DNA of 64,000 nt from Geminocystis sp. NIES-3709 (GTDB taxonomy: Bacteria; Cyanobacteriota; Cyanobacteriia; Cyanobacteriales; Cyanobacteriaceae). The stretch's first letter is position 1. The number at the start of each line of letters is the position of its first letter. The translations under genes and the position numbers were made by a program. Below the pieces are notes generated by a model, which searched no databases, was not told where the DNA came from, and saw only the letters and a list, made by a program, of their open reading frames with translations. Positions 28,379 through 38,170 of the stretch are shown in pieces. The stretch covers positions 4,086,182 to 4,150,181 of the forward strand of contig NZ_AP014821.1 in assembly GCF_001548115.1 (NCBI RefSeq), given 5' to 3'.

Positions 28379-28603
28379 ATGTCATCGTCATCAATCTGGA
28401 AATACAAGCCTTGGTGGTGTCAACCTTGGTCAATTCTGCTGACTGGAATCGGGATTATTGCAGGAAGTTGGCTCTTGTTTCAGCTCATCTGGCTAACAGC
28501 TTTGTTTATCATCTTAATCTGTCTTTGGTGGTTTCTTTTCCTGATCTTGATCCCCTATTTGTTCACAAGGCAAGAAACTATTAACATCCCTAAAACCGAA
28601 TAA
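28379..28603 (+). CDS. Small cyanobacterial membrane protein (DUF6737-like)
   Basis: 74 residues with a start at 28379 supported by 'agagg' just upstream. It begins with the aromatic motif 'WKYKPWWCQPWSILLTG', which I recall as typical of a small cyanobacterial family (DUF6737), followed by two hydrophobic segments (about 18-36 and 40-62) and a short polar tail. An overlapping frame that starts at 28321 is not supported. Its function is unknown; it is predicted to sit in a membrane. Confidence 0.72.
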   Translation: MSSSSIWKYKPWWCQPWSILLTGIGIIAGSWLLFQLIWLTALFIILICLWWFLFLILIPYLFTRQETINIPKTE

Positions 28604-28617
28604 TCAAGACGTCTCAC

Positions 28618-28911
28618 TTAATCCCATTGAATACTTAACTGTCCTATAGATTGATTTCCTCTTTTACCCCTATGATAAGATAAATGACAATCGCTACATA
28701 ATGCTACTAAATTTTCTTCTGAGTTATCTTCTGGTAAATAATTCCAATGATGTACCTGTAGCCTCAGTTTCGCTTTTTCTGATTCTGTTAGACTTGCCCA
28801 TATTGGGTTATCACGATTTATACAATTGAGTCCACATTTTTGACACCGCCAACCTGCTTTTTCTTTTACCTTTTGAGCTATCTCCTTCCAATCTTTTGAA
28901 TATCTACCCAT
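28618..28911 (-). CDS. HNH endonuclease family protein
   Basis: 97 residues. A zinc pair 'CQKCGLNC' and a second pair 'CSDCHLSYH' bracket the HNH core 'LQVHHWNYLPEDNSEENLVA', with the catalytic His in 'VHHWN', Asn in 'ENLVALC' and His in 'CHLSYHRG'. The fold is complete although the protein is short. It stands alone; no group II intron, restriction or phage genes are adjacent, so a housekeeping or orphan nuclease role is open. It is convergent with the DUF6737-like gene (15 bp apart). Confidence 0.85.
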   Translation of the reverse strand: MGRYSKDWKEIAQKVKEKAGWRCQKCGLNCINRDNPIWASLTESEKAKLRLQVHHWNYLPEDNSEENLVALCSDCHLSYHRGKRGNQSIGQLSIQWD

Positions 28912-29144
28912 TTCATCACTATATTCATTAGTCTTTACTTTATTTTAGTCCAGTTATATAACTTGAGAGGGAAAATTGACAAGAATTGATTTTAAAACTC
29001 CTAAAATTGATTTTTTCCATTTCGTTTCGTTGGTATTATTGTATTTTTACAAGATCTAATAGTAAGACATAAATAAGGTAAACTTTGCTTATCTCGATCG
29101 AAATACTTTTTTTTAGTATCAATCAACATTGCATCAAAAATGTA

Positions 29145-29173
29145 TTGAAAATATTTTAATTATCATTTAAGAT
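29145..29173 (+). promoter_or_regulatory. Likely promoter of the sulfate transporter operon
   Basis: TTGAAA (29145-29150) and TAAGAT (29168-29173) are separated by 17 bp, 31 bp ahead of the sbpA start codon. The match is moderate and was found by eye. Confidence 0.45.
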
Positions 29174-29204
29174 AGTATGCAGTCAAGATTGAAAAACAAA
29201 AAGG

Positions 29205-30272
29205 ATGAAAAAGCAAACAAGATTAATAAGCGGGTTTATCATTGGTTTAGCTATTAGTAGTGTAGTTGCAGCCTGTTCTAATCCCAACAATACAACTCAG
29301 ACAGAAAGCACTGCGAATAACCAAAGTAGTCCTAATCAAGAAGTAAAACTTACCTTAGTCAGTTATGCTGTAACTCAAAGTGCTTACGAGAAAATCATCC
29401 CAAAGTTTGCTGAAGAATGGGAACAAAAAACAGGCCAAAAAGTTATCGTTGAACAAAGTTATGGCGGATCTGGATCACAAACAAGAGCAGTAATTGATGG
29501 ATTAGAAGCCGATGTGGTTGGTTTAGCTTTATCAGCAGATACTCTCAAAATTCAACAAGCAGGATTAATCGAACCGGGTTGGGAAAAAGAAGTACCGAAT
29601 AACGGGATTGTAACTCGATCGGTTGTCGCCTTAGTTGGTAGAGAAGGAGGTAAAACAGTAAAAACATGGGAAGATTTAGCAAATCCTGATATAAAAGTGA
29701 TTACAGCTAACCCCAAAACTTCAGGAGGTGCAAGATGGAACTTTTTAGTATTGTGGGGTGCTATTACTCAATCAGGGGGCAATGCCCAAGATGCCCAAGA
29801 TTTTCTAACTAAAGTATATAAAAATGTCCCTGTATTGCCTAAAGACGCAAGAGAAGCTACAGATGTGTTTTATAAACAAGGACAAGGAGACATCTTAATG
29901 AATTATGAAAATGAGATTTTACTAGCTAAATTAAAAGGAGAAAATCAACCTTATGTGATACCTACAGATAAAAATATATCCATTGATGGCCCGATCGCTG
30001 TAGTAGATAAAAATGTAGATAAGCGGGGTACAAGAGAAGTAGCGGAAGCCTTTGTACAATTCTTATTTACACCCTCAGCTCAAAGAGCCTTTGCAGAAGT
30101 CGGTTTTCGTCCTGTAGATGAAGCTATATTTCAAGAATTTAGTGAACAATATCCCAAAGTAGAAAATTTATTTACCGTAGAAGCCTTTGGAGGTTGGGAT
30201 AAAGTACAAAAAGACTTCTTTGATGATGGCACAATTTTTGATCAGATTTTCACCAATTTGAAGAAAAATTAG
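29205..30272 (+). CDS. sbpA: Sulfate-binding periplasmic lipoprotein
   Basis: 355 residues. A lipoprotein signal ends at 'SSVVAAC', after which a Thr/Asn/Ser-rich linker leads to the binding domain. Sulfate-binding family signatures are visible: 'LTLVSYAVTQSAYEKIIPKF', 'QSYGGSGSQTRAVIDGLEAD', 'PKTSGGARWNFL' and 'FTPSAQRAFAEVGFRPV'. It captures sulfate (or thiosulfate) outside the inner membrane and delivers it to CysTWA. First gene of the operon sbpA, NIL protein, cysT, cysW, cysA. Confidence 0.95.
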   Translation: MKKQTRLISGFIIGLAISSVVAACSNPNNTTQTESTANNQSSPNQEVKLTLVSYAVTQSAYEKIIPKFAEEWEQKTGQKVIVEQSYGGSGSQTRAVIDGLEADVVGLALSADTLKIQQAGLIEPGWEKEVPNNGIVTRSVVALVGREGGKTVKTWEDLANPDIKVITANPKTSGGARWNFLVLWGAITQSGGNAQDAQDFLTKVYKNVPVLPKDAREATDVFYKQGQGDILMNYENEILLAKLKGENQPYVIPTDKNISIDGPIAVVDKNVDKRGTREVAEAFVQFLFTPSAQRAFAEVGFRPVDEAIFQEFSEQYPKVENLFTVEAFGGWDKVQKDFFDDGTIFDQIFTNLKKN

Positions 30273-30340
30273 TCATTCTAAAATTCTATAAAAAAGGGAA
30301 ATATACTATTAAACTTTATATAAATATTGAGATTTATTTT

Positions 30341-30658
30341 ATGGCTACTGATACTTTAAATAAAGAGATTAAATCTTTAAAAATATCTCTGCATATCCCA
30401 CCAAAATATCTTCAAACACCGATAATTTTTGACTTAGCATCTAACTATGATTTAGAGGTTAATATTACTTCTGCTTTATTGGGAGAATATGGAGAAGGAG
30501 ATGGATGGTTTAATTTAGTTTTAAAAGGAACAGAAATCTCTCTTAAAAATGCTCTAAATTATCTTTCTGATTTGGATATTGAGGTTTGGACTAATAATCA
30601 AAAAGGACAAACTTTAATGAAAAATTGGGATTTTGAAGGCTGGACTCTTGAAGGTTAA
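30341..30658 (+). CDS. Stand-alone NIL-domain protein in the sulfate operon
   Basis: 105 residues that look like one NIL domain: 'KISLHIPPKYLQTPIIFDLA' (typical 'L-P--Y---PII--L'), then 'NYDLEVNITSALLG' and 'GDGWFNLVLKGTE', ending 'LDIEVWTN'. NIL is a small ferredoxin-like domain best known as the substrate-sensing tail of methionine transporter ATPases (MetN) and from some ferredoxins. Here it is free-standing between the sulfate-binding protein and the permeases, 68 bp and 44 bp away, so it may sense a sulfur metabolite and tune uptake; that role is inference. Confidence 0.8.
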   Translation: MATDTLNKEIKSLKISLHIPPKYLQTPIIFDLASNYDLEVNITSALLGEYGEGDGWFNLVLKGTEISLKNALNYLSDLDIEVWTNNQKGQTLMKNWDFEGWTLEG

Positions 30659-30702
30659 ATTTGCTAATTAATAATTTAAACACTTTATACTAAAAATTAA
30701 AA

Positions 30703-31566
30703 ATGGTTGCTACTTTTAATGATTCACCCAGAATTAAAAAGCGAGAAATAATCAGTAATATTTTCTCTAAAATATCGTTGCCTTGGACAATAACCATCGG
30801 ATATTTAACTATTATTTTATTAATTCCGATGGCCGCATTAATCCTAAAATCATCAACATTAGGATTTGCTAAATTTTGGGAAATTGCCAGCTCTGATGTT
30901 GCTATTTCTGCCTATCAAGTAACCTTTATTACCGCCCTTATCGCCGGTTTTATTAATGGGTTAATGGGAACATTATTAGCATGGGTATTAGTAAGATATG
31001 AATTTCCGGGCAGAAAAATATTTGATGCCATGATTGATGTACCTTTTGCTTTACCTACTGCTGTTGCTGGTTTAGTCTTAGCAACGGTATATAGTCCGAA
31101 TGGTTGGATTGGGCAATTGTTTACTCCTTTTGGTATCAAAATTGCCTTTTCTCAATTGGGGGTATTTGTGGCGATGTTATTTATTTCCTTACCTTTTGTC
31201 GTAAGAACATTACAACCCGTTCTGCAAGAGATGGAAAAGGAAACAGAAGAAGCCTCTTGGGCTTTGGGTGCTACTGATTGGCAAACATTTCGTCTTGTTA
31301 TCTTACCCCCCCTAATCCCCCCTATTTTAACGGGAATTGCTTTAGGTTTTTCGAGAGCTGTAGGAGAATATGGTTCGATCGTAGTTATAGCTTCTAATAT
31401 TCCTTTTCAAGACTTAATTGCTCCCGTTTTAGTCTTTCAACGCTTAGAAGAATATGACTATGTAGGAGCGACAGTAATTGGGGCAGTACTTTTGTTAATT
31501 TCCTTAATACTTTTATTATTAATCAACTTCTTACAACAATGGGGGCGTAATTATGCAGAAAATTAA
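30703..31566 (+). CDS. cysT: Sulfate ABC transporter permease CysT
   Basis: 287 residues with about six membrane segments and the ATPase-contact loop 'EEASWALGATDWQTFRLVIL' (EAA motif, about 187-206). Other family marks are 'DVPFALPTAVAGLVLATVYSP' (quoted in part) and 'SRAVGEYGSIVVIASN'. It forms the channel with CysW. Its 3' end overlaps the start of cysW by 14 bp, indicating translational coupling. Confidence 0.95.
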   Translation: MVATFNDSPRIKKREIISNIFSKISLPWTITIGYLTIILLIPMAALILKSSTLGFAKFWEIASSDVAISAYQVTFITALIAGFINGLMGTLLAWVLVRYEFPGRKIFDAMIDVPFALPTAVAGLVLATVYSPNGWIGQLFTPFGIKIAFSQLGVFVAMLFISLPFVVRTLQPVLQEMEKETEEASWALGATDWQTFRLVILPPLIPPILTGIALGFSRAVGEYGSIVVIASNIPFQDLIAPVLVFQRLEEYDYVGATVIGAVLLLISLILLLLINFLQQWGRNYAEN

Positions 31567-32365
31567 GTCGGTAGAAACATGGTTAATAGTTATTGCATTA
31601 GGCTATTTAGCTTTAATTTTGATTATTCCTGCAATATCAGTATTTTATGAGGCTTTTCATAAAGGAGTACAACCATTTCTTGAGGCTTTACAACAAAGAG
31701 AGTTTAGCGAAGCCGTCAAACTTACTCTTATCATTACTTTAGTTACTGTACCCCTAAATACTATTTTTGGACTTTGTGCCGCTTGGGTAATTGCTAGAAA
31801 TAACTTTCGAGGAAAAGCATTTTTAATGAGTTTAATTGACTTGCCTTTCTCCATTTCTCCTGTGGTAGCTGGTTTAATGATTGTCTTGTTATATGGGCGT
31901 AATGGATGGTTTGGCAGTTTTCTTGAAGCCGTAAACATAAAAATTGTTTTTGCTTTACCCGGTATGATTCTGGCGACAATTTTCGTTACCTTTCCTTTTG
32001 TAGCTAGAGAAGTTATTCCTGTATTAGAAGAAATAGGAAGTGAGCAAGAAGAAGCCGCTCGTACTTTAGGTGCAACAGATTGGCAGATTTTTTGGCGAGT
32101 TACTTTACCTACTATTCGTTGGGGATTACTCTATGGAGTATTATTAACGAATGCTCGTGCTATGGGAGAATTTGGTGCTGTAGCGGTAGTTTCTGGAAGT
32201 ATTATCGGACAAACAGCTACTTTACCGATTTTTGTTGAATTAGCCTATAAAAACTATCAAACAGAAGCGGCTTTCAGTGCGGCGGTGGTTTTGGGTTTAT
32301 TAGGTGCTTTAACCTTAATTTTTAAAGAAATTTTAGAACAAAAAACTAAAATTGTTGATAGTTAA
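31553..32365 (+). CDS. cysW: Sulfate ABC transporter permease CysW
   Basis: 270 residues with six membrane segments; EAA loop 'EEAARTLGATDWQIFWRVTL' contacts the CysA ATPase, and 'NARAMGEFGAVAVVSG' matches the CysW C-terminal part. The ATG at 31553 lies inside the cysT 3' end (14-bp overlap), as often seen in this operon. Partner of CysT in the inner membrane. Confidence 0.95.
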   Translation: MQKIKSVETWLIVIALGYLALILIIPAISVFYEAFHKGVQPFLEALQQREFSEAVKLTLIITLVTVPLNTIFGLCAAWVIARNNFRGKAFLMSLIDLPFSISPVVAGLMIVLLYGRNGWFGSFLEAVNIKIVFALPGMILATIFVTFPFVAREVIPVLEEIGSEQEEAARTLGATDWQIFWRVTLPTIRWGLLYGVLLTNARAMGEFGAVAVVSGSIIGQTATLPIFVELAYKNYQTEAAFSAAVVLGLLGALTLIFKEILEQKTKIVDS

Positions 32366-32533
32366 TTGTCGGTAAGATTAGTAATTAGGGGCGACTGAAT
32401 AAATTAGAAGGCTATAAAAGGTATTAGTCATTACTTGTTAGGTATTAGGTTAGGTAAATAATTGATGAAAAACTATTAACAATTGATTTTGCCTAGATTA
32501 ATTTCATTAAATAATTAAATAACATAGAAAAAA

Positions 32534-33556
32534 ATGAGTATTATTATTAGTAACATTTCCAAAGATTTCGGTAATTTCAAAGCGTTAGATAATATTAATT
32601 TAGAGGTAAAAACCAATACTTTAGTAGCATTATTAGGGCCTTCTGGTTCTGGTAAATCAACTCTTTTACGCACAATTTCGGGGTTAGAAAATCCTGATAG
32701 TGGTCAAATTATCATAAATGGAAAAGATGCAACAGGAGTTGATATTCGTAAGCGTAATATTGGTTTTGTTTTTCAACATTATGCCCTATTTAAACACTTA
32801 ACTATTCGAGAAAATATCGCTTTTGGTTTACAAATTCGCAAAGCACCCCCTACACAAATTAAAGAAAAAGTAGCTGAATTGTTAAACTTAATACAGTTAG
32901 AGGGACTGGGCGATCGTTATCCTTCTCAATTATCAGGAGGACAAAGACAACGGGTAGCTTTAGCGAGAGCATTAGCAGTACAACCTCAAGTATTACTTTT
33001 AGATGAACCTTTTGGAGCGTTAGATGCTAAAGTCCGTAAAGAATTAAGGGCATGGTTAAGAAGATTACATGATGAAGTTCATATTACTAGCGTATTTGTA
33101 ACTCATGATCAAGAGGAAGCGATGGAAGTAGCAGACGAAATTGTCGTCATGAATAAGGGAAGAATTGAACAAATTGGCACTCCTGCAGAAATTTATGATA
33201 ATCCTGCATCATCTTTTGTGATGAAATTTATTGGAGAGGTAAATATTTTACCTCGTCATGCACCTTTATTTTCTCAAAATGCCTCTGATAGTTTAGGAGA
33301 TGATATATTTATCAGACCTCATGAGTTGGATATATTATTAGAAGATGATGGTAATAGTAGCAAAGCGATCGTAAAACGTATTATTCATTTAGGCTGGGAA
33401 ATTCAGGCCGAGTTACTTATTGCTGAGAATTGGGAAATTACGGCTCATTTGAATCGAGAAAAATTCGATCGTTTAGGTTTACGTCATAATCAAACTGTAT
33501 ATGTAAAACCTAGTCGTGTTAAAAGTTTTAGTAATTCTTCTGTCGCAAGAGTTTAA
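32534..33556 (+). CDS. cysA: Sulfate/thiosulfate ABC transporter ATP-binding protein CysA
   Basis: 340 residues. Walker A '[14 protein letters not shown]', Q-loop '[12 protein letters not shown]', signature '[15 protein letters not shown]', Walker B '[11 protein letters not shown]' and switch His in '[13 protein letters not shown]' are intact. A C-terminal regulatory TOBE-like segment follows ('[17 protein letters not shown]'). It powers the CysTW permease; last gene of the operon, separated from cysW by 168 bp. Confidence 0.95.
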   Translation: MSIIISNISKDFGNFKALDNINLEVKTNTLVALLGPSGSGKSTLLRTISGLENPDSGQIIINGKDATGVDIRKRNIGFVFQHYALFKHLTIRENIAFGLQIRKAPPTQIKEKVAELLNLIQLEGLGDRYPSQLSGGQRQRVALARALAVQPQVLLLDEPFGALDAKVRKELRAWLRRLHDEVHITSVFVTHDQEEAMEVADEIVVMNKGRIEQIGTPAEIYDNPASSFVMKFIGEVNILPRHAPLFSQNASDSLGDDIFIRPHELDILLEDDGNSSKAIVKRIIHLGWEIQAELLIAENWEITAHLNREKFDRLGLRHNQTVYVKPSRVKSFSNSSVARV

Positions 33557-33820
33557 TTTAAAATTGAGAATTTTAAAAATTAAGAAAATGTTTAATCAAT
33601 TACGATCGAGACATCTAATCATATTAAAAGAAAACAGAAAATTCAACTATCTTTTGTTAAGGTGTATTTACAGCGCTTTCCATCGCTATCAGGGTAAATA
33701 ATTTCTGGTTTTTTTTCGACTAATATTGATTGATTCATTTTCGATTTTCCCTCTATAATTATTCAAAAAGTTAATTGAATATGATGGATTGTAAGGGCAT
33801 AAGCCCCTACGAAGAAACCC

Positions 33821-36800
33821 TTAATCGTTATGAGATTTTTGCTGTTGTTGATACAGATAAAAATAGCGTCCTTTCATCGCCATTAATTCCTCATGAGTAC
33901 CAGTTTCAGCGATCGAGCCACTATCCATTACTACAATCATATCGGAATTTTGAATTGTACCTAAACGATGAGTGATAAATAATACTGTACGATCGTGAAA
34001 AGCATGAATTAGATTTTGACAAACTTGAGCTTCTGTGTTGTAATCTAAAGCACTGGTGGCCTCATCTAAAATTAACATTCTCGGATTTTGTAATACAGAA
34101 CGGGCGATCGCAATCCGTTGTCGTTGTCCCCCTGATAAAGAAGCTCCTCTTTCACCGACTCTGGTATTGTAACCGTTAGATAAATTCATGATAAATTCAT
34201 GAGCTACCGCTACTTGAGCCGCTTTGACAATTTCTTCGGTGGTGGCGGAAGGATTCGTTAGAGCAATATTTTCCAAAATAGTACCGTCAAACAATAAACT
34301 TTCTTGAGGTACAACTCCAATTTGTCTTCGTAAAGAGTATAATTCTACTCGGTTAACATCATAACCGTCAATCAAAATACGCCCTGATTCTGGTTCGTAA
34401 AGCCTTGATACTAATTTTGTCAAAGTACTTTTGCCAGCACCACTTTCCCCGACAATACCGACAAATGTTCCTGCCGGAAACTCGATCGAAACATTATTTA
34501 ACTGTAAAGGGCCATGGGGTTTAAAACGAAAACAGACGTTATCATATTTCAAAGTACCATTAATTAAAGGCATCGGAATATTATCTCGATCGTCTTGTGC
34601 TTCTTGGGGATGATCCACAATATCCGCTAAACGTTCCAAAGATAAAGCCGTTTGTTGGAAATTTTGCCATAATTGAGCAAGACGTAAAATAGGAGAAGTT
34701 ACATAACCTGAAATAATACGGAAAGCGATTAATTGTCCTAAAGTTAAGTCCCCTTCCAATACTAAATAAGCACCCACCCACAACACCAAAAGTTGTGATA
34801 ATTTATTGAGAAAATTACTCGCAGAACTTGCTAAAGTTTGAGTAATCACTGTTCTAAAACCAGTACCTACATATTTCGCATAACGCTCTTGCCATTCCCA
34901 ACGAGATTTTAATTCGATATTTTGAGCTTTTACCGTCTGAATCCCTGACATAATTTCGACTAAATGGGATTGAGTCTCGGCGTTACGCTCTGCTTTTGCC
35001 CGTAATTGACTACGAATCAAAGGAGAAAAAATTAAGGTTAAAAGAACAAAAATAGGAATAATGCCTAATGCTACAAAAGATAGCAAAGGACTATAAACGA
35101 ACATGACAGCGATATAAATAACTGAAAAAACAGAGTCTAAAACGACTGTTAAAGCAGTTCCCGTCAAAAATGATCTAATATTCTCTAATTCGTTAATACG
35201 GGTCGAAATTTCTCCTACTGGACGCTTTTCAAAGTATCTAAGAGGTAATCGTAAAAGGTGATCGATAATTTCTGATCCCAATGTCATGTCAATGCGGTTA
35301 GTAGTATCCACAAAGGAATAAGTTCGCAAAGTACTTAAAATGGCTTCAAACACCGCTAAAACTACTAAAAAGATCCCTAAAACTTGGAGAGTATCGGGAC
35401 TATTTTGGACAATTACTTTATCGATGATAATTTGAATCATCAAGGGATTAGCTAAAGCGAATAATTGAACAAAGAAAGAAGCAATAAATACTTCTAGTAA
35501 CATCCATTTATACTTAATAACAGAGGGAACAAACCAACTTAAACCAAATTTTTCTTCGGGAGTTTCTTTTGTTTTCTTTAGTAATAATATTTTGCCTTCT
35601 TGCCCCCAAGTTTCGAGAAAATCGGCGATTTTGTATTCTCTTACCCCCGATCGAGTAGGATCAGCTACGATAACAGTTTTATCACTGGTGGCATAAACTA
35701 TCACTAAAGAATTGGACAGTTGAGTTAAAAAAGGGCCTTCTAAACGGGAAAAAGCCCCGGCAGGAACTCCTATCAATTGAGCATTTAAACCAATTAATTC
35801 CGTTACTGCCCCACAAATATCAAGGGATAATCGTCCATTTCTCTGAACTTGTTCTTTAATAATGCGAACTAAAATTTCTCCCCTGTAAGGCATTTTGTAA
35901 AATTTTGTCAACATTCGCATACAAGCAATGCCAACTTCTGCTTCTGTTTTGCCACTAAAAAAAGGATAATTTTTTAAAGGTTTTTTACTTTCGGCTTTTA
36001 AGGTATCTGGTTGCTGTTGTAAGATACTGGGATCGGCGATGGGAACATCTTGATTATCCATCAACACCGATGGAGTAACTGAACGAATATTCTCCTCTTT
36101 TTCCGATGATTCTTCTGCCCAAACATCCTCTACTTCTTCCGATGAGAATTGTCTATTTTCAATATTTTGGGATTGCTGATGAGTGGGTAATTGTAAAGAC
36201 ACAAAACGACAATTAGTAGTAAGATTTAAACTGGTATTAACGGGAATTTCTGCACCTATCTTAAAACCTTCAATCGTACCACTACTTAAGATCCAAATTT
36301 GATTTTCCGGAGGAGAGTATAGCTGTTTTCCTTGTCCTGCGGATAAATTATATACTTGACTATTGACGATCGCTTCCTTTGCCAACTCTTTTAAGTTACC
36401 TTCACCTGTTGCTCTTTGGGTAAGTTGATCGCCTAATAAGTCAAATACTTCAATTAATCCAGCCTGACTTTGATAATATTCTTTGATAGATTGATGTTTA
36501 TTTAATAATTCTAAAAATTTTTCTCTATCTAAAGTTAAAGCAACTACCTCCGTTGAGGCGATCGCTGTTTCACAAGGAAGTCCTCTGATTAAACCTTCCC
36601 AGCCAATTACACTACCGTGACTGAGAAGTTGCAAACTAACGGGCAAACTATTGCGAGGATCATAAGCAATACAACGGGCTTGACCTTCATAAACGATCGC
36701 AATATAAGGGGGTATTTTTTCTTTAATGAGCATAATCTGACCCATTTCATACTTGAGGGGTTGAAAATGCCCAGATATTTCTTGAATAGTATTAGGAGAT

Positions 36801-36862
36801 AAATTTTTAAAAGGTGCGATCGTGGAGAGAAATTCCCCCACAGAACTAACTGTATATACCAT
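33821..36862 (-). CDS. Type I secretion ABC exporter with cyclic-nucleotide-binding and degenerate C39 peptidase domains
   Basis: 1013 residues. Domains in order: cNMP-binding-like domain (about 15-125, 'YEMGQIMLIKEKIPPYIAIV'), linker, C39-like domain (about 300-430), six-helix membrane domain (about 445-720), and nucleotide-binding domain (about 755-1000) with Walker A 'GESGAGKSTLTK', signature '[12 protein letters not shown]' and Walker B 'MLILDEATSALD'. In the C39 domain the usual catalytic Cys of 'ECG-AC' is Val ('EVGIACMRML') and the expected His after the Gly/Asn turn is missing ('LSNSLVIVYA'). So it is a substrate-docking domain, as in HlyB, rather than a leader peptidase. A parvulin gene lies upstream on the same strand. 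No membrane fusion protein is adjacent. Confidence 0.88.
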   Translation of the reverse strand: MVYTVSSVGEFLSTIAPFKNLSPNTIQEISGHFQPLKYEMGQIMLIKEKIPPYIAIVYEGQARCIAYDPRNSLPVSLQLLSHGSVIGWEGLIRGLPCETAIASTEVVALTLDREKFLELLNKHQSIKEYYQSQAGLIEVFDLLGDQLTQRATGEGNLKELAKEAIVNSQVYNLSAGQGKQLYSPPENQIWILSSGTIEGFKIGAEIPVNTSLNLTTNCRFVSLQLPTHQQSQNIENRQFSSEEVEDVWAEESSEKEENIRSVTPSVLMDNQDVPIADPSILQQQPDTLKAESKKPLKNYPFFSGKTEAEVGIACMRMLTKFYKMPYRGEILVRIIKEQVQRNGRLSLDICGAVTELIGLNAQLIGVPAGAFSRLEGPFLTQLSNSLVIVYATSDKTVIVADPTRSGVREYKIADFLETWGQEGKILLLKKTKETPEEKFGLSWFVPSVIKYKWMLLEVFIASFFVQLFALANPLMIQIIIDKVIVQNSPDTLQVLGIFLVVLAVFEAILSTLRTYSFVDTTNRIDMTLGSEIIDHLLRLPLRYFEKRPVGEISTRINELENIRSFLTGTALTVVLDSVFSVIYIAVMFVYSPLLSFVALGIIPIFVLLTLIFSPLIRSQLRAKAERNAETQSHLVEIMSGIQTVKAQNIELKSRWEWQERYAKYVGTGFRTVITQTLASSASNFLNKLSQLLVLWVGAYLVLEGDLTLGQLIAFRIISGYVTSPILRLAQLWQNFQQTALSLERLADIVDHPQEAQDDRDNIPMPLINGTLKYDNVCFRFKPHGPLQLNNVSIEFPAGTFVGIVGESGAGKSTLTKLVSRLYEPESGRILIDGYDVNRVELYSLRRQIGVVPQESLLFDGTILENIALTNPSATTEEIVKAAQVAVAHEFIMNLSNGYNTRVGERGASLSGGQRQRIAIARSVLQNPRMLILDEATSALDYNTEAQVCQNLIHAFHDRTVLFITHRLGTIQNSDMIVVMDSGSIAETGTHEELMAMKGRYFYLYQQQQKSHND

Positions 36863-37244
36863 GAGTGATAATTAATTTTTTGAGATTTTTTAGTCTAATT
36901 TTTATAGTGAAATAAATGTTGTTGCTTTTAATATCGTTCATTTTAACTTTAAACTTCTAAGATGAACTTTTTTTTTATAAAAAGTAATATTCTTAACATA
37001 AAGTAAATTTTTAGATTAATCTGAATTAACCTAAATTAAATGTACTGAACTTAATAAATAAAAGGTATGAGCTTTTATCGATAAAAATTATTTAAAAAAG
37101 TTATTCAATTTAATAAATAATTTAAAATAATCAATTTCAATATAGTTTAAGTCAATTATTATAAATATCTTCTATCTTCTTCCTTCATTGATAAAATTTA
37201 TATTAAAGTAATATTAGTTGATAAATTTAAGACATTTCTGATAT
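36863..37244. other. Very AT-rich spacer, about 380 bp
   Basis: Between the parvulin gene and the exporter gene, both minus strand. It consists largely of A/T with short repeated TTTAAAATAATC-like words. No reading frame, terminator or operator seen; it could carry an independent promoter for the exporter. Confidence 0.4.
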
Positions 37245-37976
37245 TTAAAAATTAAATTTTACCTGTTTTTGGATTGTTTCAGTAAGCCATGTATTAAATA
37301 ATTCATCTAATAATCTTCTACGCATATTTTGATCTAATTGAGCAGGAATATATTTTTCTAGTCTTAAAATTACGATCCAATCCCCAATTCGACAAGGGGG
37401 TAATATTTGTCCGGGTTGAGATGTCATTAATCTTTGAGCTATTTCGGGATGAGGTACGTTTAATTCCACAGGCCCAATTAATCCACCAGTTTCTGCTTCT
37501 GCACCTTGAGAGTGTTGTGTTGCCAATTCAGAAAATTCTTTTTCTCCTTCAATAACACGAAAATATAATTCTTGTGCTTGTCCGGGGTTTTTAGTACGAA
37601 TTAAAGAATAAATTACCTTGTCTAATTGTCTTTTTCTTTTGAGATAATAAGGTTGTAATTCTGTTGCCCAAGTTTTTTCTTTATACTTTTCTATTTTCAT
37701 ACCCCTCAAAATCCTATTCTGTAATTGTTCTCTAGTTAAGTAGTTTTTCTGTAACCATGTTTGTAATTTTTCCTTATCGTTAGGATTTAATTGCATTTGC
37801 ATAAAGAATTGTTGTTCTGCCATCGCTGTTTCTTCGATCGTACATTCAATATCTGCGATCGCATCGTCTAAAACTATTTCTCTGGCGAGAGCGGCGATCA
37901 TTTGTTTTTCTGCTAATAAAGGAAATATATTTTCTGGGGTAATAATAACATTACCAACTTCTAAACTAGGATTCAT
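37245..37976 (-). CDS. Parvulin-type peptidylprolyl isomerase (PpiC domain)
   Basis: 243 residues. A helical N-terminal part (about 1-115) resembles SurA-like chaperone helices; the parvulin core spans about 120-215 with 'GEKEFSELATQHSQGAEAE', 'GGLIGPVELNVPHPEIA' and 'GDWIVILRLEKYIP'. There is no signal peptide, so it should act in the cytoplasm, unlike most PpiC/SurA proteins. It lies directly upstream of the type I exporter in the same direction, so it may help fold or present the exported substrate; such pairs recur in cyanobacterial secretion loci, to my recollection. Confidence 0.85.
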   Translation of the reverse strand: MNPSLEVGNVIITPENIFPLLAEKQMIAALAREIVLDDAIADIECTIEETAMAEQQFFMQMQLNPNDKEKLQTWLQKNYLTREQLQNRILRGMKIEKYKEKTWATELQPYYLKRKRQLDKVIYSLIRTKNPGQAQELYFRVIEGEKEFSELATQHSQGAEAETGGLIGPVELNVPHPEIAQRLMTSQPGQILPPCRIGDWIVILRLEKYIPAQLDQNMRRRLLDELFNTWLTETIQKQVKFNF

Positions 37977-38170
37977 AACTCAGTAATTAATAAAGTCAAA
38001 CATTAATACTATACCAATTAGGAATGAAGAATTAGGAATGACAAATGACCAATGACGAATAACCAATCACTGTCAATATTTACATTTCTTTACAAAATGA
38101 CGAAGTTTTGATATAAAATGTATCAATTTAAAAGAAAAATAACATCAAATCAAGAGGTTAAAGGCTCTCT

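Noticed and set aside
28321..28584. An 87-codon frame starting at TTG 28321
   Set aside because: It overlaps the DUF6737-like gene in another frame, has no ribosome site, and lacks the aromatic motif that supports the 28379 frame.
33516..33701. A 61-codon frame after cysA
   Set aside because: It begins inside cysA, has no ribosome site, and its sequence looks random.
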